Of a stretch of DNA of 64,000 nucleotides, positions 1 to 9,337 are shown piece after piece. Every line of letters starts with the position of its first letter. Position 1 is the first letter of the stretch. Below the pieces are notes generated by a model, which was given only the letters and a program-made list of their open reading frames with translations, was not told the DNA's origin and ran no database searches. The DNA is from Brevibacterium sp. UCMA 11754 (GTDB taxonomy: Bacteria; Actinomycetota; Actinomycetes; Actinomycetales; Brevibacteriaceae), in contig NZ_JACBOT010000013.1 of the NCBI RefSeq assembly GCF_021532275.1, positions 52,683-116,682 on the forward strand, written 5' to 3'. A program made the position numbers and the translations under genes.

Positions 1-1332
1 CGCGGTCGCGGTGTTCGAGGTCAGCTCTGTGAGGAACAGAATGATCAAGGCGAAGATCGCGACGACGAAGACTGTGGGCAGGACTCCCAATCCGCTCGTG
101 GACTTGCCGATCCACTCAGTCAGTCCCGAGGAGGAGAACTGCGCGGACAGGGCCAAACCACCGCCGAAGAGGAGGAGCACTCCCCAGGGCAGCTTCTCGG
201 CAGTGTCCCAGTCGAGGAGGCGGACTCCACGATTGGCTCCGCCGGGAATGAGGAAGAGGAGGAGACCGATGACCATCGCGATGCCCTCATCGCTGATCGG
301 TGGCTCCTCGAAGATCAGCGGCAGGGAGATCCAGCTGACCGCGGCGAGGACGAACATGCCCAGCACCAGCTTTTCCCCGGTCGACATCGGGCCGAGCTTC
401 TGCAATTCCTCGCGGATGAGTTCCCGGCCTCCAGGGATCTCATCGATCTCAGGCTTGAACAGCACTTTGACCAGAAGGAACCAGGCGATGACCATCATCA
501 CGGCCGCCAGAGGGACCCCGACGAGCATCCACTGGGCAAAGCCGATGGAGATGTCGTGGTTGTCCTTGAGATAGCCGACGAGGAAGAGGTTCGGCGGTGT
601 GCCGATAATGGTGCCGAGGGACCCGATCGAGGCCGAATAGGCGATGCCCAGCATGAGTGCTGTGCCGAAGTTGGACTTCACCACGGCGTCGAGCCCGGTG
701 TCGTCCTGACTGTCGTCTGAGTCCGCGGCGTCGGTGCCCGAAGCGTCGGTGACGGCTCCTCCGATGACCTTGCTCACGATCATCAGAACGGAGATTCCGA
801 TTGGCAGCATCATCACCGCCGTCGCCGTGTTCGATACCCACATGGAGACGAAGCCGGTGGCGCCCATGAAGCCTGCGATCATCGGTCCCGGCTTGTTGCC
901 CATGACGGACAGCGTGATGAGGGCGATTCGCCGGTGCAGGTTCCATCGTTGCATGGCCAGTGCGATGAGGAATCCACCGAGGAAAAGGAAGATGATCGGG
1001 TTGCCGTAGGACGCACCGACGGTGTCCATCTCGACCTCGGTGCCGAAGAAGGGAAAGGCCACGAGCGGCAGCAGAGAGGTAGCCGCGATCGGCAGCGCCT
1101 CGGTCATCCACCACACAGCCATCAACACGGCGACAGCAGCTGTCAGCTTCGCGCCGTGCTCGACCCCGTCGGGCATGATCGCGTAGACGAGGGTCGACAG
1201 GATGAGCCCGAGCAGGAACCCGGTCCAGCGAATGCGCACCGCCTGCTTGGACAACCCAGGTGCCCTCTCCCCCGGTGAGAGTTCATTGAGCTCGGCGGAG
1301 TTGTCGGTTCGTGAGTGCTGTTCCTGAGTCAT
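1..1332 (-). CDS. SLC13/DASS-family anion:sodium symporter (C-terminus cut by window edge)
   Basis: The minus-strand frame is open from an ATG at 1332 to base 1 with no stop, so about 444 residues are visible and the C-terminus lies outside the window. After a polar N-terminus come many hydrophobic segments. The DASS signatures are present: SNTATAVMMLPIG in the first half, GTPPNLFLVGY in the middle, and a second LTSNTATA motif at the window edge, the paired SNT motifs that bind Na+ and the carboxylate in VcINDY-type transporters. The likely role is uptake of C4-dicarboxylates or related anions across the plasma membrane; the substrate cannot be read from sequence. A poorly conserved acidic loop (rich in D and S) sits between the two halves. 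It lies 42 bases downstream of the hydrolase gene on the same strand, so co-transcription is plausible. Confidence 0.85.
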   Translation of the reverse strand, partial: MTQEQHSRTDNSAELNELSPGERAPGLSKQAVRIRWTGFLLGLILSTLVYAIMPDGVEHGAKLTAAVAVLMAVWWMTEALPIAATSLLPLVAFPFFGTEVEMDTVGASYGNPIIFLFLGGFLIALAMQRWNLHRRIALITLSVMGNKPGPMIAGFMGATGFVSMWVSNTATAVMMLPIGISVLMIVSKVIGGAVTDASGTDAADSDDSQDDTGLDAVVKSNFGTALMLGIAYSASIGSLGTIIGTPPNLFLVGYLKDNHDISIGFAQWMLVGVPLAAVMMVIAWFLLVKVLFKPEIDEIPGGRELIREELQKLGPMSTGEKLVLGMFVLAAVSWISLPLIFEEPPISDEGIAMVIGLLLFLIPGGANRGVRLLDWDTAEKLPWGVLLLFGGGLALSAQFSSSGLTEWIGKSTSGLGVLPTVFVVAIFALIILFLTELTSNTATA

Positions 1333-1374
1333 CTGCGCTCCTCATTGAGCAAGATCGGATGCTGTGGACTACAT

Positions 1375-2142
1375 CTACACCCTACTCAAGAACGCCTCGA
1401 TGTGGTCGAAGACGATGTCGGGATGTTCGGCCATCGGCAGATGAGCGGCATCAGGGATGACGACCATCGCTGAGTCGGCCACCTGTGCCGCCAGCTCGGC
1501 CATGGCCTCGGGGGTGCAGCCCGGATCCTGTGATCCGGCGATGAACAGGCTCGGCGTGGTGACAGCCTCAAGGCGCCCAGTCACGTCGTACTGCGTCACA
1601 GCCCTTGCACAGGCGATATAGGCAGAATCATCGATCATTGCCAGGTCCGTGAGGATGGCCGGTCCCGATGCGATGTCTTCGGTGAGGAAACCGGCGGCGA
1701 ACCACCGGTCGGCGGTGTCGTCGAGCTGGCCGCGGGTGCCGTCCTCGGCGACGTCCTTGATCCGTTCGGCCCAGGATTCGTCGGTGCCGAACTTCGTCGC
1801 CGTCGCACAAGCCACAAGACCGGTCAGCGAGTCAGGGTGTTCGAGTGCCAACGTCAGTCCGATGCCGCCCGAGATCGAGACACCGCAGTAGGTGAACTTC
1901 TCCACGCCCAGTTCAGCCAGGCTGGTGACGAGGCCTGCTGCGAGATCGGAGACGGTGAAGTCCGCCCCGTCATCGGTTCGAGGCAGTGTGTGACCGGGAA
2001 GATCGCTGAGGTAGATCTGGTAGTCATCGGCGAATCTGGCCGCGACTGCGGCCCAGAGGGAGACCCTGGTGCCGAGGGCGTTTCCGAAGACGATGGCCGG
2101 TGAACCCGGATTGTCATTGAGGGGGTGGACTGCAATGCGCAA
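1375..2142 (-). CDS. alpha/beta hydrolase, 3-oxoadipate enol-lactonase-like
   Basis: This 255-residue alpha/beta hydrolase has the order expected of PcaD-type enol-lactonases: a short strand start (MRIAVHPLND), oxyanion region FGNALGT, nucleophile elbow CGVSISGG, acid in GSQDPGCTP and catalytic His in DAAHLPMAEHPD. Length matches the roughly 255-265 residues of the family. PcaD hydrolyses 3-oxoadipate enol-lactone in the protocatechuate/catechol branch, but no other pca gene is adjacent, so the substrate is an inference. It sits between thymidine kinase upstream and a carboxylate-type transporter downstream, all on the minus strand. A pairing with an anion transporter would suit aromatic-acid catabolism but is not proof. 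Confidence 0.7.
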   Translation of the reverse strand: MRIAVHPLNDNPGSPAIVFGNALGTRVSLWAAVAARFADDYQIYLSDLPGHTLPRTDDGADFTVSDLAAGLVTSLAELGVEKFTYCGVSISGGIGLTLALEHPDSLTGLVACATATKFGTDESWAERIKDVAEDGTRGQLDDTADRWFAAGFLTEDIASGPAILTDLAMIDDSAYIACARAVTQYDVTGRLEAVTTPSLFIAGSQDPGCTPEAMAELAAQVADSAMVVIPDAAHLPMAEHPDIVFDHIEAFLSRV

Positions 2143-2205
2143 GAGTGCTCCTAGCGAGGTTCGAGATCAGATGAGATGTTCGAGGTCAGGAGTGCTGTTG
2201 GAAGG

Positions 2206-2847
2206 TCAGGAGACCACCGCACTCAGCCTACCGCCCGAGTACTGGAGATAACAGCGTGGGCACAGTGATTCGTAGGTCACCGCGTTGCCGTCGATGGCCA
2301 CCTGGTCACCGTCGAAGATGAATTGGCCGTCGACGAGCCGTCCGTTGAACATCGCCTTGCGTCCGCAGCGGCAGATTGTCTTGAGCTCTTCCAAGGTGTG
2401 AGCAATCTCAAGCAGTCGGGCAGAGCCGGGAAAGGCCTTGGTGCGGAAATCGGTCCTGATCCCGTAGCACATCACCGGCACCGAGGCGTTGGTGGCGATG
2501 CGCATGAGCGAATCGACCTGGAGCGGTTCGAGGAACTGAGCTTCGTCGATGAGCAGGCAGGCCACGCGGGCCTTAGGCGTGTCGATGGATTCGAGCAGAG
2601 CATCGTGATCGACGTAGTCAGCGTGCTCACGGTAGATGGTCTCAACGTCGGAGCCTGCGGGGATGAGGAAGTCGACTTCTCTGGTCACACCGAGGCGGGA
2701 GACGATCTCGCCGGCGCCCTTCGTATCGATGTGGGGTTTGGCCAGCAGCACTCGCTGGCCGCGTTCCTCGTAGTTGAAGGCGGCCTGCAGCAGGGCGGTC
2801 GATTTTCCGGAATTCATCGCCCCGTAACGGAAGTAGAGCTTGGCCAC
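2206..2847 (-). CDS. tdk: thymidine kinase
   Basis: Type II thymidine kinase phosphorylates thymidine to dTMP in the salvage pathway. The P-loop GAMNSGKST is close to the N-terminus, followed by LLIDEAQFL (Walker B), the lasso region with CYGIRTDF, and the structural zinc site CRCG...CPRC. I start it at GTG 2847, preceded by a GAGGGGA ribosome-binding site, which gives the usual VAKLYFRYGAMNSGKS N-terminus and 213 residues. A longer reading from ATG 2925 adds 26 residues without family likeness. It is divergent from icd, with the two promoters in the roughly 140 bases between. Confidence 0.93.
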   Translation of the reverse strand: MAKLYFRYGAMNSGKSTALLQAAFNYEERGQRVLLAKPHIDTKGAGEIVSRLGVTREVDFLIPAGSDVETIYREHADYVDHDALLESIDTPKARVACLLIDEAQFLEPLQVDSLMRIATNASVPVMCYGIRTDFRTKAFPGSARLLEIAHTLEELKTICRCGRKAMFNGRLVDGQFIFDGDQVAIDGNAVTYESLCPRCYLQYSGGRLSAVVS

Positions 2848-2987
2848 CGTCGTCCCCTCACAGTCGTTCGTGATCATTGTCCTGTTGTGTGTGACGAAAC
2901 AGAACCCTACCGGGAAGCTGAGCACAACCGGGGCAACGGTAGGATGGGGTGGTCAAACCCCAAGACGATGTGGAGTAGTCCATCACC

Positions 2988-5216
2988 ATGGCCAAAATCA
3001 TTTATACGCGCACCGATGAAGCGCCTCTTCTGGCGACGTACTCGCTCAAGCCGATCATCGAAGCCTTCGCCACCTCGGCGGGCGTCGAGGTCGAGACCCG
3101 AGACATCTCCCTGGCCGCGCGTGTACTGGCACAGTTCACCGATCGGCTTCCTGCGGACCAGCAGGTCGCTGATTCCCTGGCAGAGCTGGGCGATCTGGCC
3201 AAGAAGCCAGAAGCCAACATCATCAAGCTGCCCAACATCTCGGCTTCCGTCCCCCAGCTCAAGGCCACCATCGCCGAACTCCAGTCCCAGGGCTACGAAC
3301 TGCCCGACTACCCGGACGAGCCGTCGACCGATGATGAGCGCGATGCCAAGGCTCGCTATGACAAGGCCAAGGGCTCAGCAGTCAACCCGGTCCTGCGTGA
3401 GGGCAACTCCGATCGTCGCGCCCCACAGGCAGTGAAGAACTTCGCGAAGGCCCACCCTCATTCGATGGGTGAGTGGTCCTCTGACTCGAAGACCAATGTC
3501 GCCACCATGGCCGCCGGTGACTTCCGTGACAATGAGAAGTCCGTTGTCATCCCTGCCGATGACACCCTGCAGATCCGTCTGCGTCCCGCCTCCGGCGAGA
3601 CCGTCGTGCTCAAGGAGTCGCTGCCGGTCCTCGCCGACGAGGTCATCGACGCCACCAAGATGGATGTGGCTGAGCTCCACAAGTTCCTCAAGGCCCAGAT
3701 CGCATGGGCCAAGGACGAGGGCATCCTGTTCTCCGTCCACCTCAAGGCCACCATGATGAAGGTCTCCGACCCGATCCTCTTCGGTCACGTCATCGAGGCG
3801 TTCTTCCCCGAGGTCTACGCCGAATACGGTGTAGCCCTCGCCGAGGCGGGTCTGACCTCTGACAACGGACTGGCTGCCATCCTCGGCGGGCTCGACGCTC
3901 TCCCAGCCGATGTGGCCGACGGCGTCAAGGCCGGTATCGAGAAGGGCATCGCCGAAGGCCCCTCCCTGGCGATGGTGAATTCCGATAAGGGAATCACCAA
4001 CCTGCACGTGCCCTCCGACGTCATCGTCGATGCCTCAATGCCGGCGATGATCCGCGTGGGCGGCAAGATGTGGAACAAGGACGACGCGACCCAGGACGCC
4101 CTGGCCGTCATCCCCGACTCCTCCTACGCCGGTGTCTACCAGACCGTGATCGAGGACTGCCGTGCCAACGGCGCCTTCGATCCGACCACGATGGGCACCG
4201 TTCCCAACGTCGGACTCATGGCCCAGAAGGCCGAAGAATACGGCAGCCACGACAAGACCTTCGAGATCGCCCAGGACGGCGTCGTCGAGGTCGTCAACTC
4301 CGTCGGTGAGGTCATTCTGTCCCATAATGTCGCCGCCGGTGACATCTGGCGTGCCTGCCAGACCAAGGACATCCCGGTCCGTGACTGGGTCAAGCTTGCC
4401 GTCACCCGTGCCCGCCTCTCCGAGACCCCAGCCGTGTTCTGGCTCGACGAGACCCGCGCCCACGACCGCAACCTGCGGGCCAAGGTCGAGGCGTACCTCG
4501 GCGACCACGACACCGAGGGCCTCGACATCCGCATCATGAACCCGGTCGAGGCGACTCAGTTCTCGATTGATCGCATTCGCCAGGGCAAGGACACCATCTC
4601 GGTGACCGGCAACGTCCTGCGCGACTACAACACCGACCTGTTCCCGATCCTGGAACTGGGCACCTCGGCGAAGATGCTGTCCGTGGTTCCGCTCATCGCC
4701 GGTGGCGGCCTGTTCGAGACGGGTGCCGGCGGTTCGGCCCCGAAGCACGTCCAGCAGCTGGTCGAGGAGAACCACCTCCGCTGGGATTCGCTCGGTGAGT
4801 TCCTCGCCTTGGCCGAATCCTTCCGCCACGAGTTCAACGTCCACGGCAACGCCCGTGCCGGAGTTCTCGCCGACACCCTCGATGCTGCAACCGGCAAGTT
4901 CCTTGAAGAGAACAAGTCGCCTTCACGCAAGGTCGGCGAGATCGACAACCGCGGCAGCCATTTCTACCTCACTCTCTACTGGGCGCAGAACTTGGCCCAG
5001 CAGACCACGGACGAGCCGCTGGCCGAGGCCATCAAGCCTGTTGCCGAAGCTCTCGAGACCAACGCCGACAAGATCTCGGCCGAACTCCTCGAAGTCCAGG
5101 GAAGCCCTGCCGACCTGGGTGGCTACTACTACCCGGAGGAGGCCAAGCTCGACTCGGTCATGCGGCCTTCGGCGACGCTCAATGAGATCATCTCCACCCT
5201 GAGCGCGAAGGTCTGA
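2988..5216 (+). CDS. icd: NADP-dependent isocitrate dehydrogenase, monomeric type
   Basis: The 742-residue protein matches the monomeric IDH family (about 740 residues) known from Corynebacterium, Azotobacter and other actinobacteria. It oxidatively decarboxylates isocitrate to 2-oxoglutarate with NADP+ in the TCA cycle. The N-terminus [20 protein letters not shown], the central [19 protein letters not shown] segment and the C-terminal region with [17 protein letters not shown] are family landmarks. A weak GGAG lies before the ATG. It stands alone between divergent tdk and the downstream LapA-domain gene, 67 bases away, with a small inverted repeat just after the stop. Confidence 0.95.
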   Translation: MAKIIYTRTDEAPLLATYSLKPIIEAFATSAGVEVETRDISLAARVLAQFTDRLPADQQVADSLAELGDLAKKPEANIIKLPNISASVPQLKATIAELQSQGYELPDYPDEPSTDDERDAKARYDKAKGSAVNPVLREGNSDRRAPQAVKNFAKAHPHSMGEWSSDSKTNVATMAAGDFRDNEKSVVIPADDTLQIRLRPASGETVVLKESLPVLADEVIDATKMDVAELHKFLKAQIAWAKDEGILFSVHLKATMMKVSDPILFGHVIEAFFPEVYAEYGVALAEAGLTSDNGLAAILGGLDALPADVADGVKAGIEKGIAEGPSLAMVNSDKGITNLHVPSDVIVDASMPAMIRVGGKMWNKDDATQDALAVIPDSSYAGVYQTVIEDCRANGAFDPTTMGTVPNVGLMAQKAEEYGSHDKTFEIAQDGVVEVVNSVGEVILSHNVAAGDIWRACQTKDIPVRDWVKLAVTRARLSETPAVFWLDETRAHDRNLRAKVEAYLGDHDTEGLDIRIMNPVEATQFSIDRIRQGKDTISVTGNVLRDYNTDLFPILELGTSAKMLSVVPLIAGGGLFETGAGGSAPKHVQQLVEENHLRWDSLGEFLALAESFRHEFNVHGNARAGVLADTLDAATGKFLEENKSPSRKVGEIDNRGSHFYLTLYWAQNLAQQTTDEPLAEAIKPVAEALETNADKISAELLEVQGSPADLGGYYYPEEAKLDSVMRPSATLNEIISTLSAKV

Positions 5217-5236
5217 TCTGACTTCTTCAGGTCAGA
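5217..5236 (+). terminator. weak inverted repeat after icd
   Basis: TCTGAC and GTCAGA pair around an 8-base loop directly overlapping the icd stop codon. There is no T-run and the stem is short, so this may be only a weak terminator or chance. Confidence 0.25.
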
Positions 5237-5283
5237 CGCCGCAACACCTCACTCATGCGCCCATCAGCGACTATGATGGGCGC

Positions 5284-5772
5284 ATGAGTACTCAAGACCC
5301 ACGTGGCGAATCACAGACGCCCGACGAGCTGCTGGCCGAGACGCAGTCCGTGCTCGGCGACGAGGATCCGGCGACCGGCAGCACCCGCGAGGTCGCACCG
5401 ACTCAGCAGGTTGATCCGACACAGCGCATCGAACCCGAGCAGCAGACCGAACCGACACAGCGCCAGGAACCGACTCCTGCAGGCAAGGATGCCGAACTGG
5501 CACAGCTCAAGGGCGGCTCCGGCATGTCGGCGGGAATGTGGGCATCCCTCATCCTCGGCGCCGTCATCGTCGTGCTCCTGCTCATCTTCATCCTGCAGAA
5601 CAACATCCCCGCCGACTTCCAGTACTTCGGGTGGCAGTTCCAGCTGCCCCTCGGCGTTGCCATGCTCTTCGCCGCGATCGGCGGAATCTTCATCGCCGGC
5701 ATCATCGGATCCGTGCGCATCTTCGTGCTCAACCGCAAACTGAAGAAGATCTCGAAGGCTCTGGGCCGCTGA
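5284..5772 (+). CDS. LapA/DUF1049-domain membrane protein with Gln/Thr-rich N-terminus
   Basis: This 162-residue protein has a disordered N-terminal half (residues about 1-80) rich in Q, T, E and P with imperfect TQxxxPTQ-like repeats, then two membrane segments (about 85-105 and 115-140) in the arrangement of LapA-domain proteins (PF06305): ILQNN, F/W-rich turn, then a second helix ending in RKLKKISKALGR. E. coli LapA works in envelope assembly with LapB, but actinobacterial members of this domain have no settled function. The gene is followed after 3 bases by the phosphopantetheinyl transferase and is probably co-transcribed with it. Confidence 0.75.
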   Translation: MSTQDPRGESQTPDELLAETQSVLGDEDPATGSTREVAPTQQVDPTQRIEPEQQTEPTQRQEPTPAGKDAELAQLKGGSGMSAGMWASLILGAVIVVLLLIFILQNNIPADFQYFGWQFQLPLGVAMLFAAIGGIFIAGIIGSVRIFVLNRKLKKISKALGR

Positions 5773-5775
5773 TAC

Positions 5776-6420
5776 ATGGAGTCCCACCCCGGTTTCACAC
5801 TCCTGCCCTCCCAACTCGATTCGACCATCGTCCTCGCCGACACTGACGCCGAGGCCGAATGGGCTCGCATCGATCTCTCTTCGCTGACGAAGCAGGAGAT
5901 GAATTATGCGACGGAATTCGAACCCGATGCCGCGGCCACCTGGGCTGCAGGTCGAGTCATCCTCCGTCATGTCCTCGGCACGCACCTGGACCGCGATCCC
6001 GCCGACATCGAGATTCGCCTCGACTCGGCCGGCAAACCACGAGTCGAGGAGTGCGAATTCTCCGTGACTCGAGCCAGGCGCTTGGTTCTCGTCGCCGTCG
6101 CCGACGATCCCATCGGAGTCGACCTCGAAGCTGTGCCCGAGCATGCGGTTGCCGCCGAGGCGATGGCGTTGCTTCACCCGAAGGAGCGAGCCGAACTCGA
6201 GCAGGTCGCAGCCTCCGATCTGGCAACAGATTTCGTGCGCGTGTGGGCCCGTAAAGAAGCCTTCCTCAAGGCTCTGAGCACTGGTCTGGCACGTGACCCT
6301 GGGATGGACTACATCGGCGCCGCCGCGTCACCCAGTTCTCCGCACCCCGACGTCGAGATCTTCGACCTGGAGTCAGGTCTGCCCGCGGGCTACCACGCCG
6401 CCATCGCGTTCAACCGCTGA
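5776..6420 (+). CDS. 4'-phosphopantetheinyl transferase superfamily protein
   Basis: Residues about 114-118 (GVDLE) and 157-163 (WARKEAF) are the two metal and CoA-binding motifs of Sfp-type phosphopantetheinyl transferases, with the FLKALSTGL continuation. At 214 residues it has Sfp-like length. Such enzymes move phosphopantetheine from CoA to a serine of acyl or peptidyl carrier proteins. The usual SHS motif ahead of GVDLE reads SVTRA here, so the second family motif is degenerate. No carrier-protein, PKS or NRPS gene is nearby, so its partner is encoded elsewhere. It starts 3 bases after the LapA-domain gene. Confidence 0.8.
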   Translation: MESHPGFTLLPSQLDSTIVLADTDAEAEWARIDLSSLTKQEMNYATEFEPDAAATWAAGRVILRHVLGTHLDRDPADIEIRLDSAGKPRVEECEFSVTRARRLVLVAVADDPIGVDLEAVPEHAVAAEAMALLHPKERAELEQVAASDLATDFVRVWARKEAFLKALSTGLARDPGMDYIGAAASPSSPHPDVEIFDLESGLPAGYHAAIAFNR

Positions 6421-6479
6421 CGGTCGCTTGCTGAGGGTCACTCTCGGTCAGTCGGGTTCTCAGTCCCAGACGGTTTCGG

Positions 6480-6887
6480 TCACTCGCTGCGCCTTGTGGC
6501 AGCACCGGACGCCTCGTCCTCGGCGAACTCGGGGCCATTGGCTCCGGTGGTGAACACGACGGCAATGGCCAACGAGCCGAGTGCCGTGTAGCCGAGCCAG
6601 ACGAAGCCTGCCGCCGAGCTGTCGACAAGGGCGAGGATCACGGCGAAGATCGTCGAGACCACCCAGAGCGAGTCGAATATCGCCAGGTACTTCACATAGC
6701 TCTTCTCACCCTTGCGGGCGCCGTAGGAGATCTCCGTGGCAGCGCTGAGGAAGAGCAGGACGATCGCCGTGATCGCCAGCCACCTGGGCGCGAGCAGGAA
6801 TGACTCGACCGCGGGAAGATACGCCCAGAGTGCGACCGCGACGAGCAGTTTGAAGACGCCATCGGCGACGAACCCGAATTTCATCAT
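6480..6887 (-). CDS. four-helix integral membrane protein of unknown function
   Basis: The 135-residue product has four hydrophobic segments (about 8-28, 35-52, 68-90 and 96-114) with short loops, a charged GARKGEKSY loop between helices 2 and 3, and an acidic cytoplasmic tail. I recognise no family motif; small DoxX-like or YrdB-like proteins share this layout but the match is not diagnostic. Its ATG overlaps the last 4 bases of the PdxR-like gene, so it is translationally coupled to the regulator. Confidence 0.6.
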   Translation of the reverse strand: MMKFGFVADGVFKLLVAVALWAYLPAVESFLLAPRWLAITAIVLLFLSAATEISYGARKGEKSYVKYLAIFDSLWVVSTIFAVILALVDSSAAGFVWLGYTALGSLAIAVVFTTGANGPEFAEDEASGAATRRSE

Positions 6888-8311
6888 TGTCCGATCCTAC
6901 TCAACCGCTCCTGCACCGTCTCCAACGCCTGGTGCAGCACTGCGGCTTCGACGTTCGAGTGGGCGATGACGATACCGTGCCTGACGTCGCTGTCCGCACT
7001 CCATCCGGCTGCCAGCGAGGCCACAAGGATCCCTCGCTCTGCAAGGTCGCTGCGAAGCTGTGCCGCGGCGGCCTCTCGAGTCTCGATGACGAGGGTTCGA
7101 CCTTCGTGGACGAGACCGGGAATCGAACCGACCTGGGCCAGGACCGCCTCGGCGGCTCTGAGCCTGCGCCGACCACGCGAGATTCTGCGACGCAGCCCTC
7201 CCGAACTCAGATACGACGCGATCGCTGTCTGCATGACCGGTGAGAACGCCGGACCCAAAGCTGTGCGCATGATGCTCAATCGGCGGCCGAGCTCCCCGTG
7301 GGCGATGATGTACCCGGTGGACACGGCAGAGGTCAGCAAAGTTGAGAACGTGCCGATGTGGACCACCTGTGCCGGAGCGTCGGTGGACACCGCGAGATCG
7401 TAGAGGGTGGGCACCACTGTGCGGGCGTAGCGGGCTTCGCTGTCGTAGTCGTCTTCGATGACGATGACGCCGGTCGCCTGTGCCCATTCCAGGAGTCTGA
7501 CCCGTCGGTCGATGGGCATGGTGGTCCCATGCGGGAACTGGTGGTTGGGAGTCACGACGACCGCGCCGAGGTGGCCAGCGGTGCCTTCAGGCAACTGTGT
7601 CGTGTCGATCGGCTCGAGATCGCGATCCGACATAGCCTGACGCAGTCCCGGAAATCCGGGGTTCTCGACGCCGATCGCACCCTCGACTCCCGTCGTGAGG
7701 AGCAGGCGGAGCCCATCCCGGGATCCGCTGGTGAGGATGATGTCATCGGGGTCCACCCTCATCCCCCGCGTCAGGCGCAGGTGGTCGGCGATCGCCCATC
7801 TGGTCTGCGGCTGACCCAACGGATCGATCGGACCCGGATCGATGTCGAGCGAATCACGCCATGCTCTGCGAAACGCGGGTTCCTGCAGCGGGTTGTCTCC
7901 GCCGAAGCCGGGACGCAGGTCGACGAAGCTGCGCAGTCTGCGACGTGGAACCTGCGGTGGGCGCATACGCGGATCACGTGTGCGCGCGGTGTTCGGCAGC
8001 TCCGGGTTCACCCGTGTGGCTGAGCGTTCGGACGTGGTGAGGAACCCCTCGACGACGAGTTGGGCGTACGCGGTTTCGACGGTCCCACGCGAGACATCGA
8101 GGTGGGCGGCCAGACGCCTGCTGGCAGGCACCGGCTCTCCGGGGCGAACCGCTCCGGCGGCGATGAGTCGCCTGATCTCCGCCACCAGCTGATCAGGCAG
8201 CGGCGTCGGCACATCCCGGTCGATGTCGATGGGCAGTGCGATCCCGTCGGCCCGGGGCAGGGCTATGTCTGGCGGGGCATCATTGGGGTGCGTCGGCTGA
8301 GCTGGAGACAT
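6884..8311 (-). CDS. pdxR: MocR-family (PdxR-like) transcriptional regulator lacking the PLP lysine
   Basis: This 475-residue protein fuses an N-terminal GntR-type winged helix (about 35-100, with PASRRLAAHLDVSRGTVETAY) to a fold-type I aminotransferase domain (about 125-475, with IEDDYDSEARY at 286-295). It is divergent from pdxS, the usual position of PdxR, the PLP-sensing activator of pyridoxal phosphate synthesis. The Schiff-base lysine expected in the TFSKTL motif is absent: residues 321-326 read TFSTLL, with Thr324 (codon 7342-7340) at the lysine position. The following LRLGY-like motif is also altered (AVSTGY). Either it senses PLP without covalent binding or responds to something else. 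A downstream membrane gene overlaps by 4 bases. Confidence 0.85.
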   Translation of the reverse strand: MSPAQPTHPNDAPPDIALPRADGIALPIDIDRDVPTPLPDQLVAEIRRLIAAGAVRPGEPVPASRRLAAHLDVSRGTVETAYAQLVVEGFLTTSERSATRVNPELPNTARTRDPRMRPPQVPRRRLRSFVDLRPGFGGDNPLQEPAFRRAWRDSLDIDPGPIDPLGQPQTRWAIADHLRLTRGMRVDPDDIILTSGSRDGLRLLLTTGVEGAIGVENPGFPGLRQAMSDRDLEPIDTTQLPEGTAGHLGAVVVTPNHQFPHGTTMPIDRRVRLLEWAQATGVIVIEDDYDSEARYARTVVPTLYDLAVSTDAPAQVVHIGTFSTLLTSAVSTGYIIAHGELGRRLSIMRTALGPAFSPVMQTAIASYLSSGGLRRRISRGRRRLRAAEAVLAQVGSIPGLVHEGRTLVIETREAAAAQLRSDLAERGILVASLAAGWSADSDVRHGIVIAHSNVEAAVLHQALETVQERLSRIGQ

Positions 8312-8455
8312 GCATCGATCATACTGGCCTAAAACTTTTCATGTTTTCTGGCACTCCTGGTAAGCCACTTAGGGATCTAGTGTTGTGGTGAACGGCCGTT
8401 CTCACGAATCAATTCGCCCTTTCCATCGGGCTCACCGCAAACTGAAAGCACACCA
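8312..8455. promoter_or_regulatory. pdxR-pdxS divergent control region
   Basis: The 144-base gap between the divergent genes must hold both promoters. Two sequences resemble the AAAGTGGWCTA element I recall for C. glutamicum PdxR: ATACTGGCCTA at 8321-8331 on the plus strand, and CTAAGTGGCTTA read on the minus strand at 8361-8372. Their spacing and position upstream of pdxS would suit a regulator of both genes. This is pattern matching from memory, not a scored motif search. Confidence 0.4.
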
Positions 8456-9337
8456 ATGACACAGTCACAGACCCTGCTCAACACCGGCCTGGCCCAGATG
8501 CTCAAGGGCGGCGTCATCATGGACGTCGTCAACGAAGAGCAGGCACGCATCGCGGAGGCGGCCGGGGCCTCGGCGGTCATGGCGCTCGAACGAGTGCCCG
8601 CCGACATCCGCGCTCAGGGCGGAGTGGCCCGGATGAGCGACCCCGACCTCATCGACGGCATCACCGCTGCCGTGTCGATCCCGGTCATGGCCAAGGCCCG
8701 TATCGGGCATTTCGTGGAGGCGCAGATCCTCGAGACTCTCGGTGTGGACTACATCGACGAATCCGAGGTCCTCTCCCCCGCAGACTTCGTCAATCACATC
8801 GACAAGTCCGTGTTCAAGGTTCCCTTCGTCTGTGGTGCGACCAACCTCGGCGAGGCTCTGCGGCGCATCACAGAGGGCGCGTCGATGATCCGCTCCAAGG
8901 GTGAGGCGGGCACCGGTGACGTCTCCGAGGCGATGCGCCACCTGCGGACCATCAACTCCGAGATCAGAGCCCTGGGTGCCAAGAGCGAGGACGAGCTCTA
9001 CGTCGCGGCCAAGGAGCACGCGGCCCCGTACCACCTGATCAAGCAGGTCGCCGGCCTGGGCCGACTGCCCGTCGTGACCTTCGTCGCCGGCGGCATCGCC
9101 ACTCCGGCGGATGCTGCGATGATGATGCAGCTGGGTGCCGACGGCGTCTTCGTCGGATCCGGGATCTTCAAGTCCGGAAACCCCGAGGCCCGCGCCAAGG
9201 CCATCGTCGAGGCGACCACCCACTTCGACGATCCGATCGCCGTGGCCAAGGCCTCTCGTGGGCTCGGCGATGCGATGGTCGGCATCAACGTCGCAGATGT
9301 TCCAGCACCCCACCGTCTGGCGGAGCGCGGCTGGTGA
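8456..9337 (+). CDS. pdxS: pyridoxal 5'-phosphate synthase lyase subunit
   Basis: PdxS condenses ribulose- or ribose-5-phosphate, glyceraldehyde-3-phosphate and ammonia into PLP. The 293-residue (beta/alpha)8 protein shows the family's [23 protein letters not shown] opening (positions about 11-33), [11 protein letters not shown], the catalytic-lysine region [10 protein letters not shown], and [22 protein letters not shown] near the phosphate site. The C-terminus ends RLAERGW, typical of the family. The stop overlaps the GTG of pdxT by 4 bases, so the synthase and glutaminase are translationally coupled. Confidence 0.96.
   Translation: MTQSQTLLNTGLAQMLKGGVIMDVVNEEQARIAEAAGASAVMALERVPADIRAQGGVARMSDPDLIDGITAAVSIPVMAKARIGHFVEAQILETLGVDYIDESEVLSPADFVNHIDKSVFKVPFVCGATNLGEALRRITEGASMIRSKGEAGTGDVSEAMRHLRTINSEIRALGAKSEDELYVAAKEHAAPYHLIKQVAGLGRLPVVTFVAGGIATPADAAMMMQLGADGVFVGSGIFKSGNPEARAKAIVEATTHFDDPIAVAKASRGLGDAMVGINVADVPAPHRLAERGW

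Noticed and set aside
2323..3435. Long open frame across the tdk-icd junction on the plus strand
   Set aside because: It runs antisense through tdk and out of frame into icd, has no family likeness, and both real genes are well supported.
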